Positions 38,574-49,000 of a DNA stretch of 64,000 nt are shown in pieces. Positions within the stretch are counted from its first letter, which is position 1, and each line of letters opens with the position of its first letter. The notes below the pieces were generated by a model. It was given only the letters and a program-made list of their open reading frames with translations. It ran no database searches and was not told the origin of the DNA. Made by a program: the position numbers and the translations under genes. The DNA lies in assembly GCA_020698575.1 (NCBI GenBank), contig CM036242.1, positions 20,253,624-20,317,623 on the forward strand, given 5' to 3'. Origin of the DNA: Bostrychus sinensis. Taxonomy: Eukaryota; Chordata; Actinopteri; Gobiiformes; Eleotridae.

Positions 38574-38903
38574 TCATTTAAAGCACACATGAACCAAAAT
38601 AGAGTTAGAGGCATTGATGCATAGTTTTTGAATGGAATTGCGGGCCACTGAATCAATACACATGTATCTGTTTTTAATGCAGTGCCGCTTGAGGTCCCAA
38701 AAACTAGCACCATCCAACACATCCAATACTAATATTACAGAGTATACCTTTCTAAAATGCTCCTTTACGCCCAGACATCTTTCTGATGAACTGTCACTTA
38801 ACATAATTAGTAGCAAAATGCTCATCCAGCTGACATTTTCTTGTCCAGCCTTTTGTTCCTCTGCCCCAACTTTTATGAGACATGTTGCTGCCATCAAATT
38901 CAA
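38574..38903 (-). pseudogene. Tc1/mariner transposase fragment (N-terminal region), decayed
   Basis: The 109-codon open frame contains LKRHCIKNR preceded by LDGASFWD, with an Ile-Gln-Lys a little further on. This arrangement is seen in the N-terminal, DNA-binding part of fish Tc1-like transposases (comparison from memory). In an intact protein of this family (about 340 residues) that region precedes the DDE catalytic domain, which is entirely missing. The first half of the frame reads through what is non-coding leader in this family, so its start codon is not a real start. It is flanked by the element's own left end at 39038. Surely inactive. Confidence 0.55.
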
Positions 38904-39038
38904 AGAGAGCTATTATTTATCGCAGTTACAACACCTGAAATGTTGTTAATGTTCTATTGTTTTTATGAGATGAGATTTACAACTCTTTCAATTTACATTT
39001 TACATACTGTCCTAACATTTTTGGAATTGAGGTTTGTA
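38574..39038 (-). mobile_element. Tc1/mariner copy, 5' end plus start of transposase gene
   Basis: The element reads on the minus strand. Its outer end at 39037-39038 is the TA next to CAAACCTCAATTCCAAAAAT (minus strand). Further in lie the landmark blocks, about 38840-38890 (TGCCATCAAATTCAAAG on the plus strand is at 38889), and then the beginning of the transposase frame. The 3' half is absent. Confidence 0.65.
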
Positions 39039-40754
39039 AATTATTCCATTTAGAGGGGGAGAGTGACTGGCTACTATGTGGGATGTGTTAATAAAATGCC
39101 CCCACTCATATGCTCACATACACTGGAGCTGTCAACATATTGAACGGCCCAGGCCTGGGATACCTCCCATGGCTGCTTCAGAAGCAGGATTTACCAATCA
39201 GCCCCAGGCAAGTCTATATGAATGTTTGTGCATTTGTTTGTGTCGGGCAGTCGGCTGTGCTTCTGCAGCCATGCGTGCATGTTTGAGATGCAGCTTCATG
39301 CACCTGTGTTTAACGTGGTGTGTGTGATGGCTGCAGGGAACACATTAGGAGGTGACAGAACGTTTTTCTTTATGTCAAGTAGAATGAAGGTCATGTTATG
39401 TCCTGCTGCATACGGCAGGAGTCTAAGTAGGGCAGTTGTATGTACTTTGTACGTGCAGTTTTATGTTAGTTCAGTTTTTATGTTTAAAAAAATTTGGTTT
39501 GTTATGTGGAATGTTATGTTATGTATATGAAAGAACTTGAATGAACGATGGCAATATCAAGTGTGCAGTTACAGTTTGGTCACCTGGTTCCTCATTTTAC
39601 ATTCTCATCAATATACTGTTGTGACTATGCTATTTCCACCACAGTCATGTTGTTGTGAGGGTCCCCTTGCTGTTACCAGGGAGCAGAGCTAGAGGGAGCT
39701 CCCCTCCATTTTAGCACCAATAGTTGACCCAACCCCCCTTTCAAACCACTGACCCCCTCTCTCTCAGTCCCTCAGCCTGTAGGCAGTGAGCACCGCTTCC
39801 AGGGCCAAGGCCAGAGCGCTGGACTCACAAGCCCCATGGGACCAGAGCGAGACCTGCCTGGGCCTAAGCTGTGGTCAGCCTCTGCTCGGACAAAGAGCCA
39901 GGATGCTGAAAGCAATCTGACCCTGTCACTCACCCATAGAGAGTGTGAGGAGGAAGAGGCAGCGTGCTAGTGTCAGGAGGGAGGCAGACAAAGATGGAGC
40001 ACAACGCAGACTTCCAGGGCTGAACGTTTTCATCAATACACTCAAAAGAAAAAGATTCAGGCCAGGAATTATTTTGAGTCTGTAAAAAAGCAGCACTTTG
40101 CAGATTGGGTGTTTTGTGTAAAAAAAAAAAAAAAAAAACAAGGTCTGAGCACGTCTGCAGTGTGCGCTCTCCAAAGCCATTCTCTGAATTCTGTTCTTTA
40201 AATGGGGAGAAATATTGATCTGGCTCAGCTGGCCCTGTAGTGCTCCCTGTGCATGTGTGTGTGTGTGCTTTGTCTTTAGGAGCCACTGGGGGTGGTGGCA
40301 GGATGTTACCATGGAGACGGCCTCACCCCCACACCCTCCAGAAAGACACATACATACAACATACACAAGTACCCCATAAACAAACACTTCCCAAAGCAGT
40401 AGTGTCAACTCAAAATGGCAATGGGCCAACTAATAGATACAAGTACCAATACAGTTGAAGAGCTTGCTATGCTCTATACAACCTTCACTACTGAATTAAG
40501 TGTTAGTTTGCTTTTTGAGAATAATTGTATTTCTCTTTTTGACAGTATTTTATTTTTCATTTCAGTTGTTCCTGTTCCTTTTGATCTGTTTTAGTTGTGG
40601 CCTTGTTATGTTTTTACCCACCAAAAACACTTGGCAAAATTAGTTAGATCTTTATGTATCGAGCATGTACAAGTAAGTACAGACCCCAAAGCTACAAAAA
40701 AGTCACATACTCCACTTTACAACAAGGAAACATTACAGACAATCATTGCGAAAG

Positions 40755-40916
40755 AAAAAAAAAAAAAAAAATCCCAGAACACTAATGTGGAACCTAGACT
40801 CATTTCTCATCATTTCCTTTCAATTTAGCCTCTTTGTCTCTTCCACCTCAACACACCCCCTGCTCTCTCTTTCTCTCCCTCTCTCTCTCTCTCACCCACA
40901 CACACTCACACACCAT
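40755..40916. repeat. Poly-A, CT and CA simple-sequence cluster
   Basis: A poly-A run (40755-40771) is followed after 90 bp by an imperfect CT tract (40862-40893) and then CA units (to about 40914). Another poly-A run is at 40120-40138. Confidence 0.85.
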
Positions 40917-41754
40917 TTTGAGGCTGTCTATAACGTCTTGTGCATTCCTTATACCTTTACCCACTTAGAGCCACTTATAGGTACCGCTATGTATTGTAGC
41001 TTCTTTAACAGATGCATGGACGCTGTTGCACACAAACACACACCTGTCCAAGGGAATGAGACATGAGCAGAGGAGATCAGAGTGGTTTACTGCCAGGTAA
41101 CTGATACAAATACCCCTTATTACAATGGTGACAGGAGCTCCTTTTCTTCTCTGGCAATATGGCATCATTACCAACGCACACAAACAACACAGCTACCTGC
41201 TGCTTGAAGATGTCCTTATAGAAAAAGCAACACGCATGTGTAAGGAGGAACTACAAACAGTAAGAAATAAGAAAAGTGTCGCTAGTTTTCATAAATGACG
41301 ACGGCCATGTGTATAATAATAAAGGGTTTGCTCGGGTCGTTATAAGGCAGGAAGTGGCAGTGCTAGCCGACACACAGGGATCAATACGCCCAGGGTCAGT
41401 TACAATATTCAGGGTCACATGACTCCGGCACCAAAATAAATCAGGATGTGAATTATTGTTGGGTGCCAAGATGAGGCTACAGCTCAAATGAATGGTGAAG
41501 ACAGGGAACAAATGAGGTCTGGTAGAAGTAAAAATTGGGAAAGAATAAAAGAAAGAATAAAAAGAATAAAAAAAGAGAGTGTTTACATGACACAAAATGA
41601 TAACTGTGGACCAAAGTGTACAGTTTATCTTCAACTTGTCTGATTTCATTATTAGATTTTTAGATTTAGATTAACTCCACCTTGTTATTAAGCATTGAGT
41701 GAATAGATTGCCAAAAATGTGTGCATTTTATTTCCCTTTTCTCTATTCATGTTT

Positions 41755-41900
41755 TTTCTTATTACCACCACCAAGAAGGTTATGTTTTTCCCAGTATTAG
41801 TTTGTTGGGTGGTTTGTTAGACATCACTCAAAAAGTAATGTTTTGATTTTGATTATTCTTTTTGGAAAAGGCACATCCAGAACACGAGTTATGGCCAACA
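41755..41900. mobile_element. Fragment of a CACCAAGAAGGTTATGTTTT-type dispersed repeat
   Basis: ACCACCAAGAAGGTTATGTT, TTTGTTGGGTGGTTTGTTAG and ATCACTCAAAAAGTAATG follow the order of a repeat found in many fish and invertebrate genomes (from memory). Only about 145 bp can be followed. Confidence 0.35.
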
Positions 41901-43216
41901 ATACTAACTCCAGCCTCACAAGCCCTTTACACTTACAGTATGCACCATCACCTGGACACTCTCCTGTGAAATATTGAGGAGCGCCTGTTTGTTTGCATGT
42001 GTAAGGAGATAGTCAGGAGGCCAGGTGCTTACTTGTATTATGCATGTCTCTTGTTGCAAGTGGAGTGAGCTCTTTGTAAAGTCCCATTGCTATCCACAAC
42101 ATGTTTGTGCTTTCCTTTTCTCGGTATTGTTAAGTTGCACATCAGATTGAGTTAATGCTGCAAATATCAGCGCTTAAACTTCCATCACCACAAAGAACTT
42201 AGCTCATGTATCTGCCATGCTAATAAAGCATCATACCTCACTCTCACTATCAGTGACTAAATCTTCTGTGTTTTGAACATTCATCTTTGAATAAGGCAGT
42301 AGTTTGTGGGTTTTATCTGGTTCACCCACTTCCAGTTGTTATTGTTGTATCAGTATAATTTCCCAACCATGTTTTTTTTTTTGTTGTTGTTTTGTTTTTG
42401 TGAAAAGAGACATTCAATGTACATCCAATATTTTGGGATATGATATTTGCATCTGACAACACTAGTTGAGCAGTTGAGCCTGAAAAACACATGGGGCTAT
42501 TTGACATATAACAACCCAGTGTGATGGGCTGTATTCATTATTAAAGATACATGGTGCAATTTCACAAGAGCATGCAAAATGCATGATTCTAAATTCAGTT
42601 CCTTTGCCACACAACCACAACGTATTCATTATTAATTACTGAACACTTTTCTTCACAAGTAACATGAAATTGATATCTCGGCTGTATTGTAAAATTAGGT
42701 ATTTCAATTCAGTGTGCACAATAGCATTTAGTGTGGACATCTTTCTTGTACTGTACTCCCAGAAATCTTACTACTTGCAGTTTTTCTTTTATCTGCATTT
42801 TTTTTTAACCATATTTTATTAATTTCTCAAAAAGGAAATGCAGTGCTTTTGCTGAGTAATGCTGCCACCGTCTAAGCTGGCAGAAGGAAGATAGATGAGC
42901 AACAAAAGCAATCGTATTTGGATTGTTATAATAAAGCTATTATACTTTTAGCTGATTCAAACATCCTTTGGTTTGGCTTAGTGGGAGGGCTGAGGAGAGA
43001 GTGATAGATGAAACTAAAAATACATTGTTTTAAAGCCACACAAAAAGCTGGCATTTAGCTCCTCAAATCTTGGGACTGTTTACCAGCATTTCCTATTTAT
43101 CTGTGACTGATCGTCAATTTGCTGCCCCCTTAGAATTATATCCATTTCACTTTGTATGCAGTGCTGTGGCTGCTAACAAAAATGTATTCCCTTATAATAG
43201 ACTCCGCTCATACCAA

Positions 43217-43219
<3 letters not shown>

Positions 43220-43274
<55 letters not shown>

Positions 43275-43331
43275 CTGTGTGTGTGCGTTCCCCTATAAGC
43301 TATGCATTATACTGTTTGTGTGTGTGTGTGT
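43220..43331. repeat. (GT)n microsatellite, compound
   Basis: Pure GT from 43220 to 43272 (about 26 units), then CTCTGTGTGTGTGCG, a short unique gap, and a second GT block at about 43316-43331. Confidence 0.95.
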
Positions 43332-43334
43332 TTG

Positions 43335-43690
43335 CGTAATTAATTGGAGATTTCTGGGCCTATTCAAGAAACAGCCCGACCCCTGACCTTCTTAACAAGC
43401 ACTGGCCACGCCCCCCTCTGGCCTCCCGAGTCTCTCAATCTCACGACGCGTTAAAGGAAATTAGTCATGCACTTAACCACGCACACCCTGCCCATTGTTA
43501 AGTGACTCCAGAAGTGTGTCACAGAGGGTTTCATGGTGGCCTTAAACAGCTCTGCAGCAGGCACGCTCGCGATCAGCACATAAACCCCCTCTTGACCCTT
43601 CAAAACAAACACACAGTAAATAGAGGAATGGCGGGTCGAATGAAGCGGCTCTCATTTAAACTGGACTGATTTGTCAGCATGATTTGGGTC
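43335..43690. promoter_or_regulatory. Candidate conserved non-coding element
   Basis: Directly after the GT array. It starts GCGTAATTAATTGG, then CTGGCCACGCCCCCC (a GC-box/KLF-like core), CACGACGCGTTAAAGG, AATTAGTCATGC and CGCTCGCGATCAGC. Single-copy in the window and not coding. Assigned on composition and motif density only. Confidence 0.3.
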
Positions 43691-43924
43691 AGTGACACAA
43701 CAAAATATCTGATGATGTGGCTCTTTTAAAGTTTATTAAACTATATTTTATAGGATGCTTTACAGTGAAATGTAATGTCCAGTTTATTTAGTGAATTATG
43801 TGGGTAAATAGTGGTTGTACGTTTATTTAAAATGAAAGAAAAATCTCTGCTTTTTAAAAACTAAATTTTGTCTGAAACCCTTCAGTGGATCTTTAATAAT
43901 GTGTGCTGTCAATACATTCTATGT

Positions 43925-43995
43925 ATACACCAGACATAACATTATGACCACCTGCCTATTATTGGTGGTCACAATGTTATATGCTTTACCTGCCT
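43925..43995. mobile_element. Short hairpin remnant of an ACATTATGACCACC-type element
   Basis: CATAACATTATGACCACC is followed after a short loop by GGTGGTCACAATGTTATATG, which is its near-perfect inverse. The motif ACATTATGACCACCTGCCTA is the terminus of a common fish DNA element. Here the two ends abut, leaving a stem of about 18 bp and essentially no interior. Confidence 0.5.
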
Positions 43996-44912
43996 ATAAT
44001 TGGATCCCCATATGCAACAGCAGTATTTTCTTGAAGACATCCAAGTAGTAGATTGCTATATACATATGCATTGCATATATACACTTCCATCTATCATATG
44101 TATATTATCTCCTATTTAAATTGGTAATTAAAATGATTTTTAAAAACTAGCAGCACATGATCACATATACTAGTCAAACCTATATTGTGTAAATTTTTGT
44201 TTTGCATAAACAGGAAGAGAACTGTTTACTCATTGCATTGCGTTGTTTTAAGAATAATTATGATGAAATAAGACATCAACTTTATTAACAGCAAGCTTTG
44301 GCCAAGTACATGCTTGGATCAAAAGTCAGGTTCAAAAGTTGCTTCCTTTCAGAAAATGGTGGTTGCTACAAAGACAAAAAAAGATAAAAAGTAAAAATCT
44401 GACCATAAACACTAAAATAAATAAAAAGCCAAATTTAGGAATAGAAATGTAAGGTAAGCTCTTGAAATGTCCCCTTATCCCATGCTTTTCCAACATCTTA
44501 TGGAAATACACGACAGAATAATTAAAACTCGTTGCACAAAAAGATGTCTTTCCATTGTGTTGAAGAAATGGCTTCGGTTAAACTCGGCGGACTAATTTGT
44601 TGCCCTATTGATTTGTCTAACTGATTTCAGATGCAGTAGTTGGCACTTTACAACTGCTGCCGGGGTGCGTTTAAAGGCTGTGGGGATTTCCACTTCCTAA
44701 AAGCTTCCTTCCATATCCACAGAGATGCCAGCTACTTCCTGACACATTTGCAGACACCCGCATCAACTAATGAGACTTATAACCGCATATGAAGGTATCC
44801 CTGAGGTGGAATGGGAGTGTTTAACGTCCTCAAATGAGCTCTTAAAAGTGAAGCTGTATTCATCGGAGCACAATCAACACGTTTCTATAGTCATTCACCC
44901 ACTGTACATGTC

Positions 44913-44934
44913 CACACAATTGTACAATTGTGTG
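44913..44934. other. 22 bp perfect palindrome
   Basis: Each half is CACACAATTGT and the right half is its exact inverse with no loop. It lies 20 bp upstream of the GC-richer island at 44950-45185. It could be a dimer binding site or chance. Confidence 0.8.
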
Positions 44935-44949
44935 AATTTGTAAGTGCAC

Positions 44950-45185
44950 ATGGACCATGGCGGTGATTGAAAGTGTCTGCCGATTATTGATTTCCCCGGC
45001 GCGAAGTTGCTAAAAGTCTCGCAGCTAATCCTGGCGGGCCGAACACGCCATAGATAATGACGTGTAATGAGCTAATGACTCGCTGAAATATTTAGTAGAG
45101 CCTCAATAAGGTTGCACTATTAGAGGTGGAAGGGGTCGTTAGGGGAGCGTCTGAGGGACGGCCCTTCGATTAGTGACACCCGGGG
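44950..45185. promoter_or_regulatory. Candidate conserved non-coding enhancer
   Basis: A non-repetitive island with more CpG than its surroundings. It has several homeodomain- and POU-like cores in a short span: GATTATTGATTTCC near 44981, GCAGCTAATCC near 45021, and TAATGAGCTAATGACTCG near 45065. There is no open frame of note. Motif density is all I can see; conservation is not tested. Confidence 0.35.
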
Positions 45186-45432
45186 CCCCCGCACACACAC
45201 TTGAATACATATACAGGTAGACCAATGCCATGGTCAAAAAAAAAAAGGACAAAAAAAGCACGTCTGTTAGTGTTAGGAGTTGGACCATTGATCGGTCAGC
45301 TTTTAAGAGACTGACCTTTTTGCCGAGGGCTCCACTGGCCTTGATAAATCTGATCTGGGGGCCATCTGTGTCTGGGTGGGTGCAATCTCTGTAGGATGGG
45401 ACCCAAGAGAGGCGAAGAGAAAGGGGAAACAC

Positions 45433-45470
45433 AGAGGAAGGAAGGAAGGAAGGAAGGAAGGAAGGAAGAA
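45433..45470. repeat. (GGAA)n microsatellite
   Basis: Eight or nine GGAA units in a purine-rich strand that continues on both sides. GGAA arrays can bind ETS-type factors in vertebrates, but nothing here shows use. Confidence 0.92.
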
Positions 45471-45559
45471 AGAGGCTGGATCACTGGCTTCAGAAAGAAC
45501 AACAGCAAAGATGAAGAGGGGAAAACAAGTTGATGAAACAGGAAATCATAGAGAATCCT

Positions 45560-45725
45560 CCACAAAGGGTCACAAGCCAGTGTAGTCTTTGCGCCAGTTA
45601 CAAGCCTGGATAAATGAAGAGTGTTGTTTCGGGAAGGGCATCCAGTATAAAAACCTATGCCAAAGCAATATGCAAATCACTGCACGCTAGAAGGCAGATA
45701 ATTTGCTGTGATAACCTGGAAGAAA
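45560..45725 (+). mobile_element. Dispersed repeat, GAAGGGCATCCAG family, copy A
   Basis: AAGGGTCACAAGCCAGTGTA, CGGGAAGGGCATCCAGTATA, AAACCTATGCCAAAGC and AATATGCAAATCAC occur in the family order. The class is uncertain: I remember it as a very common teleost repeat with a GCAGCCGAAAG-type 3' end. Copies B and C lie within 2 kb. Confidence 0.55.
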
Positions 45726-46574
45726 GAATAAGAATGAAAAAACAAGACAAGAGAAAAATCATAGAGAGTAAAGGGACAGAGTGAAGGAGGTAATCAAAGG
45801 AAACAGGAGAAGGATGGTTATTAGTTACAGATTCTTAATGAGTGCTTGGCCAGTGTTTATACATGTTCAATAAGTCTGAGACCATTCACACAGTAGTTTA
45901 TAAAAGGCTGGAGAGAGCCTTCTAATAGGCTATCGATGCAAACAACTTAATTGCACAATGACTATTGACAGTAGCTTTAAACATGGCTGGGTTTTGCCAG
46001 AGAGAGCTAATGATCAGACGTCTGAGTTGCCACTTTCAGCTGCTTTAAATAGAGTCAGTCTGGCCCTAAATACAGAGTCTATCAAAGGCAAAATGAATGT
46101 GCTATAGAGCCTTCCATCAACATGTCTCAGTGCCAGTATTTGAAGCTTGGACATCAAAAGACGACAACATTACATAATGAAGTTCCACACACATACACAT
46201 AGAAAAGAAATGTGTGCCTTCTTTCAGTAAGCATAATGCGGTGCTTTTGAAAAGTTGTTGATTATTATGATATTTCTGAAAACTATTTAATTGTATTATT
46301 AGAACAGCACATATTAATAAATCCATTTAAATGTAGTAAATATTAATTAAGACCAACAGCCCCCGCGCAGCGGTGTTGCACACAGATATGTTTAGTTAGT
46401 GAAAAATCTGAAAAGTAAGTCTTGCTAAGCTTTAGGCATTAACTCTTTTATATTGTAAGTATTTTGCATTTGTTGAAGAAAATAGAGTGATGCAACGTTT
46501 TGATATTACTAACTACATTTTCTACATTTTTTTTTCTTTTTTTTCTTTTTGTAACATAAAGGTATGTTTTTCTT

Positions 46575-46715
46575 TGAATCCAGCCACAGAGGGGCACAAG
46601 CCAGGGTACTCTTTGTGCCAATCCCAACCCTGCATAATTTGAGAGGGATGTGTTAAGGGCAACTGTATGCTAGGCAGGCAGGTGACTGCAGAAGGGAGAA
46701 GCCGAAAGGAAAGAA
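46575..46715 (+). mobile_element. Dispersed repeat, GAAGGGCATCCAG family, copy B
   Basis: CCACAGAGGGGCACAAGCCA, GGTACTCTTTGTGCCAATCC, then a shortened middle, then GTGACTGCAGAAGGGAGAAG and CCGAAAGGAAAG. The central part seen in copy A is deleted; the 3' end is better kept than in copy A. Confidence 0.55.
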
Positions 46716-47479
46716 GTGTGTTTGGGTCCTAAATAAGACATTCAAATTACCTTTCTACTTAATACTATCTGTTAGACATATAACTTTGTTTGCTGTTTTG
46801 CAGAGAGTGGTGTGTTCTGAGAAAAAGAGTGAAGTGGGAAAGGAGGAAAGCAGAAAACGCTGAGTAGAATGTTGTATTTCTTGAACATAGTCTATAGTCA
46901 AGTGTGTTGATACATTAGAGGTCAAGATGCTTGCTGTGGGTACATTCCTCAGTGAGAAACCCTTAAGATTCCTTAAGGCTGTTTGCTGTGTCCTTAATTT
47001 ATATTTCTATTAGCAATGTTATATGAGATGGCTAAGCCCTATAGATGAGCTTAAGATGTTTGAATGAAGCAAACTCCTGGAAAAGAAGATAGTTAGGAAA
47101 CAAGAAGAAGCGTGATACGAGGATTTTGGGCAAACTAGACTAAGTGGGAAATTGCATTCATGTCACAGTACTATGGCAATATGCTCACACATACTGTTAC
47201 ACAGTCTGTAAACAACAATTAAATAAAAGGTTAATTGTTGGACTTCAATGAAATTTTCACAAAAGGGCAGAAAGTAATGAACCAAAAAACAAATTATTTT
47301 TTTTTTTTATCTGGATCCAAGTGGAACTGTAATGCAAGTACAGTATATGTACAGAAGTATGGTGAGTCTAAACTAAAGTCTAAAGTGCTTTATGTTCCTT
47401 TTTGTAGTTTTACTGTATAGAAATTAGACCAAGATAAGTGCAAATATAGACTTTTTCTTTTTGGCTTTTTTCTTTACAG

Positions 47480-47642
47480 GGTCACCACACAAAGTATCTT
47501 TCTTCTATGGGCAGTGATTTGCATGTTTCATTTAGCAGAGGTTTTATACCCAGTGTCCTTCCTGATGGCAACCTTTTTCATTTATCTGGCTTAGGACCAA
47601 CACAGAAGTGCATTGGCCTGTGACTGCCTAAGGTTGGATTTG
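47480..47642 (-). mobile_element. Dispersed repeat, GAAGGGCATCCAG family, copy C, reversed
   Basis: The plus strand has TTAGCAGAGGTTTTATACCC, AGTGTCCTTCCTGATGGCAA, TTATCTGGCTTAGGACCAAC and GCATTGGCCTGTGACTGCC. This is the reverse complement of copy A, block by block. It is inverted relative to copies A and B. Confidence 0.55.
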
Positions 47643-48019
47643 GATAAATAAAAATTATAAATGCTTTTTCCTGTTTATTTTTTAAGCAAAAGATAGTCAC
47701 TTGACCTTATCTCTTTTGTTAAACTTTCCCATTTAAGTGCGTGCCCAACTTGAGCTCTCTGATGTGTTATGTGTTTACACTCCAAAGCTGGTGTAGATAG
47801 CATTTGTACACAGTTCTTTATCAGAAACAGCTTACTAACAGCCACTCACCTGCCAGACTAACCCCCAACCTGCTTCTGTGGTGTACTGCTGCTATAGCAT
47901 AACTTCCCCGACCTAATACACACACACGCACGCGCGCACAGAGGAGCATAAACACACAGATGCTCACACAGACCATTACTCTTTCTTTCTCTCTATCTGC
48001 TACGTTTAATTCCCTTTGG

Positions 48020-49000
48020 AAAAGACAGGTGCAAACGTTGATTGAGCCTGAGCCAGATTTAGCCCCAGCTCTCAGTGTGCGTCCAGCTGTACTCTCCAGC
48101 CCACAGAGATCAATGTCCAGGCAGCGGAGCCCAGCCAGCCGTCCCGGACCATGCAGCGGGCCAGCCGGGCAGCCAGACCAGGAGCAGCCAGTGGAGCAGG
48201 CATTCACCCAGCGGGCAGAAAGGCTAGTTTTTGCCCCCCACCCCACACACACACAGACACACACACACACACACATATACCCTCCCCTCCCAGCCCTCCA
48301 ACCCTGATACCGGTGCGCTTCACTGGGCTCATTGGAGGGCGGACCTCAGCGGGACATCACGCAGCCAGTGCCAAGCCCAATCACTGCGCGGCTGATGCAG
48401 GTTTTGCGCTCGCAGGCAGGACGAGGGGGGAACGGGGAAAGAGGAGGGGACCCTAAACTCTAGGCTTTTTTTACACTGTTAAAAGCACCTTTCCTCTTTT
48501 TGCTGCATCTTAACGCCTTGCACCTCTATTGAACTCTCCTTCCTTTCCCTCCTTCCTCGGCTTCCTCTCCTCGCTCCATCCATCTTGGAGCTACTTTGAT
48601 TTGGGTCGCTCTCTTTTTCCATCCTCCCAGCTCCAGCCGTTCTCCAGCCAACCACAGTTTCCTATTGATTTATTGATTGCTGTCTGCCTGTGGGAGAGCG
48701 GCCGCAGTCTCCCTCTGCTCTCCCCCTGCATGGATTTGTCTTCCCTTTTCCCCTCCTCTTCCTCCCCGCTCAGTCTCTCTCCCCATCAATGCAGCAGCTC
48801 TGAAACATGAATTAGAGAAAAAGCACGGGAGTCCAATTTACCGGGAGAAATCGGATTCACCTTCTCCTATATACGCTCGTTCCTTCTTGCCCTCCCTCCT
48901 TTTTTCTCGTATACCGTCTTTCTTGTTCTCCTCCATTTTACAGTTTAGGTTTTGTTTCAACATCTGGTCCTCTGCATGTACTTGTTCTGCAGTAGTGAGG
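48020..49000 (+). promoter_or_regulatory. Candidate CpG-rich promoter / 5' untranslated exon
   Basis: The richest CpG stretch seen is 48300-48440 (CGGTGCGCTTC, GGAGGGCGGACC, CTGCGCGGCTGATGC, TGCGCTCGCAGGCAGGACG). It is followed by TCTAGGCTTTTTTTACACTG and about 450 bp of pyrimidine-rich, AT-poor sequence like a fish 5' untranslated region. No TATA box is at a sensible distance, and no strong splice donor was found. The short ATG at 48808 gives a frame of no recognisable product. It could equally be a GC-rich enhancer. Direction is a guess from the pyrimidine bias. Confidence 0.28.
48243..48278. repeat. (CA)n microsatellite, interrupted
   Basis: CACACACACAGACACACACA and further CA units inside the CpG-rich region at 48020-49000. 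Confidence 0.9.

Larger units (their letters stand above)
39039..43219. other. Intergenic
   Basis: 39650-39930 is GC-rich unique DNA (CTCCCCTCCATTTTAGC, GGGCCAAGGCCAGAGCGC). The 167- and 118-codon minus-strand frames at 39926-40429 cross a poly-A run and show no domain. The rest is AT-rich. Confidence 0.5.
45726..48019. other. Intergenic, with copies B and C of the dispersed repeat
   Basis: Between the two repeat copies the DNA is unique and AT-rich. The 151-codon minus-strand frame at 47821-48276 starts in a CA array and is not credible. Confidence 0.5.

Noticed and set aside
39926..40429. 167- and 118-codon minus-strand frames
   Set aside because: They contain a run of Phe from a poly-A tract and no recognisable domain.
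47821..48456. Overlapping open frames of 101-151 codons around the CpG-rich island
   Set aside because: They cross CA arrays and GC-rich DNA, overlap on both strands, and show no domain.
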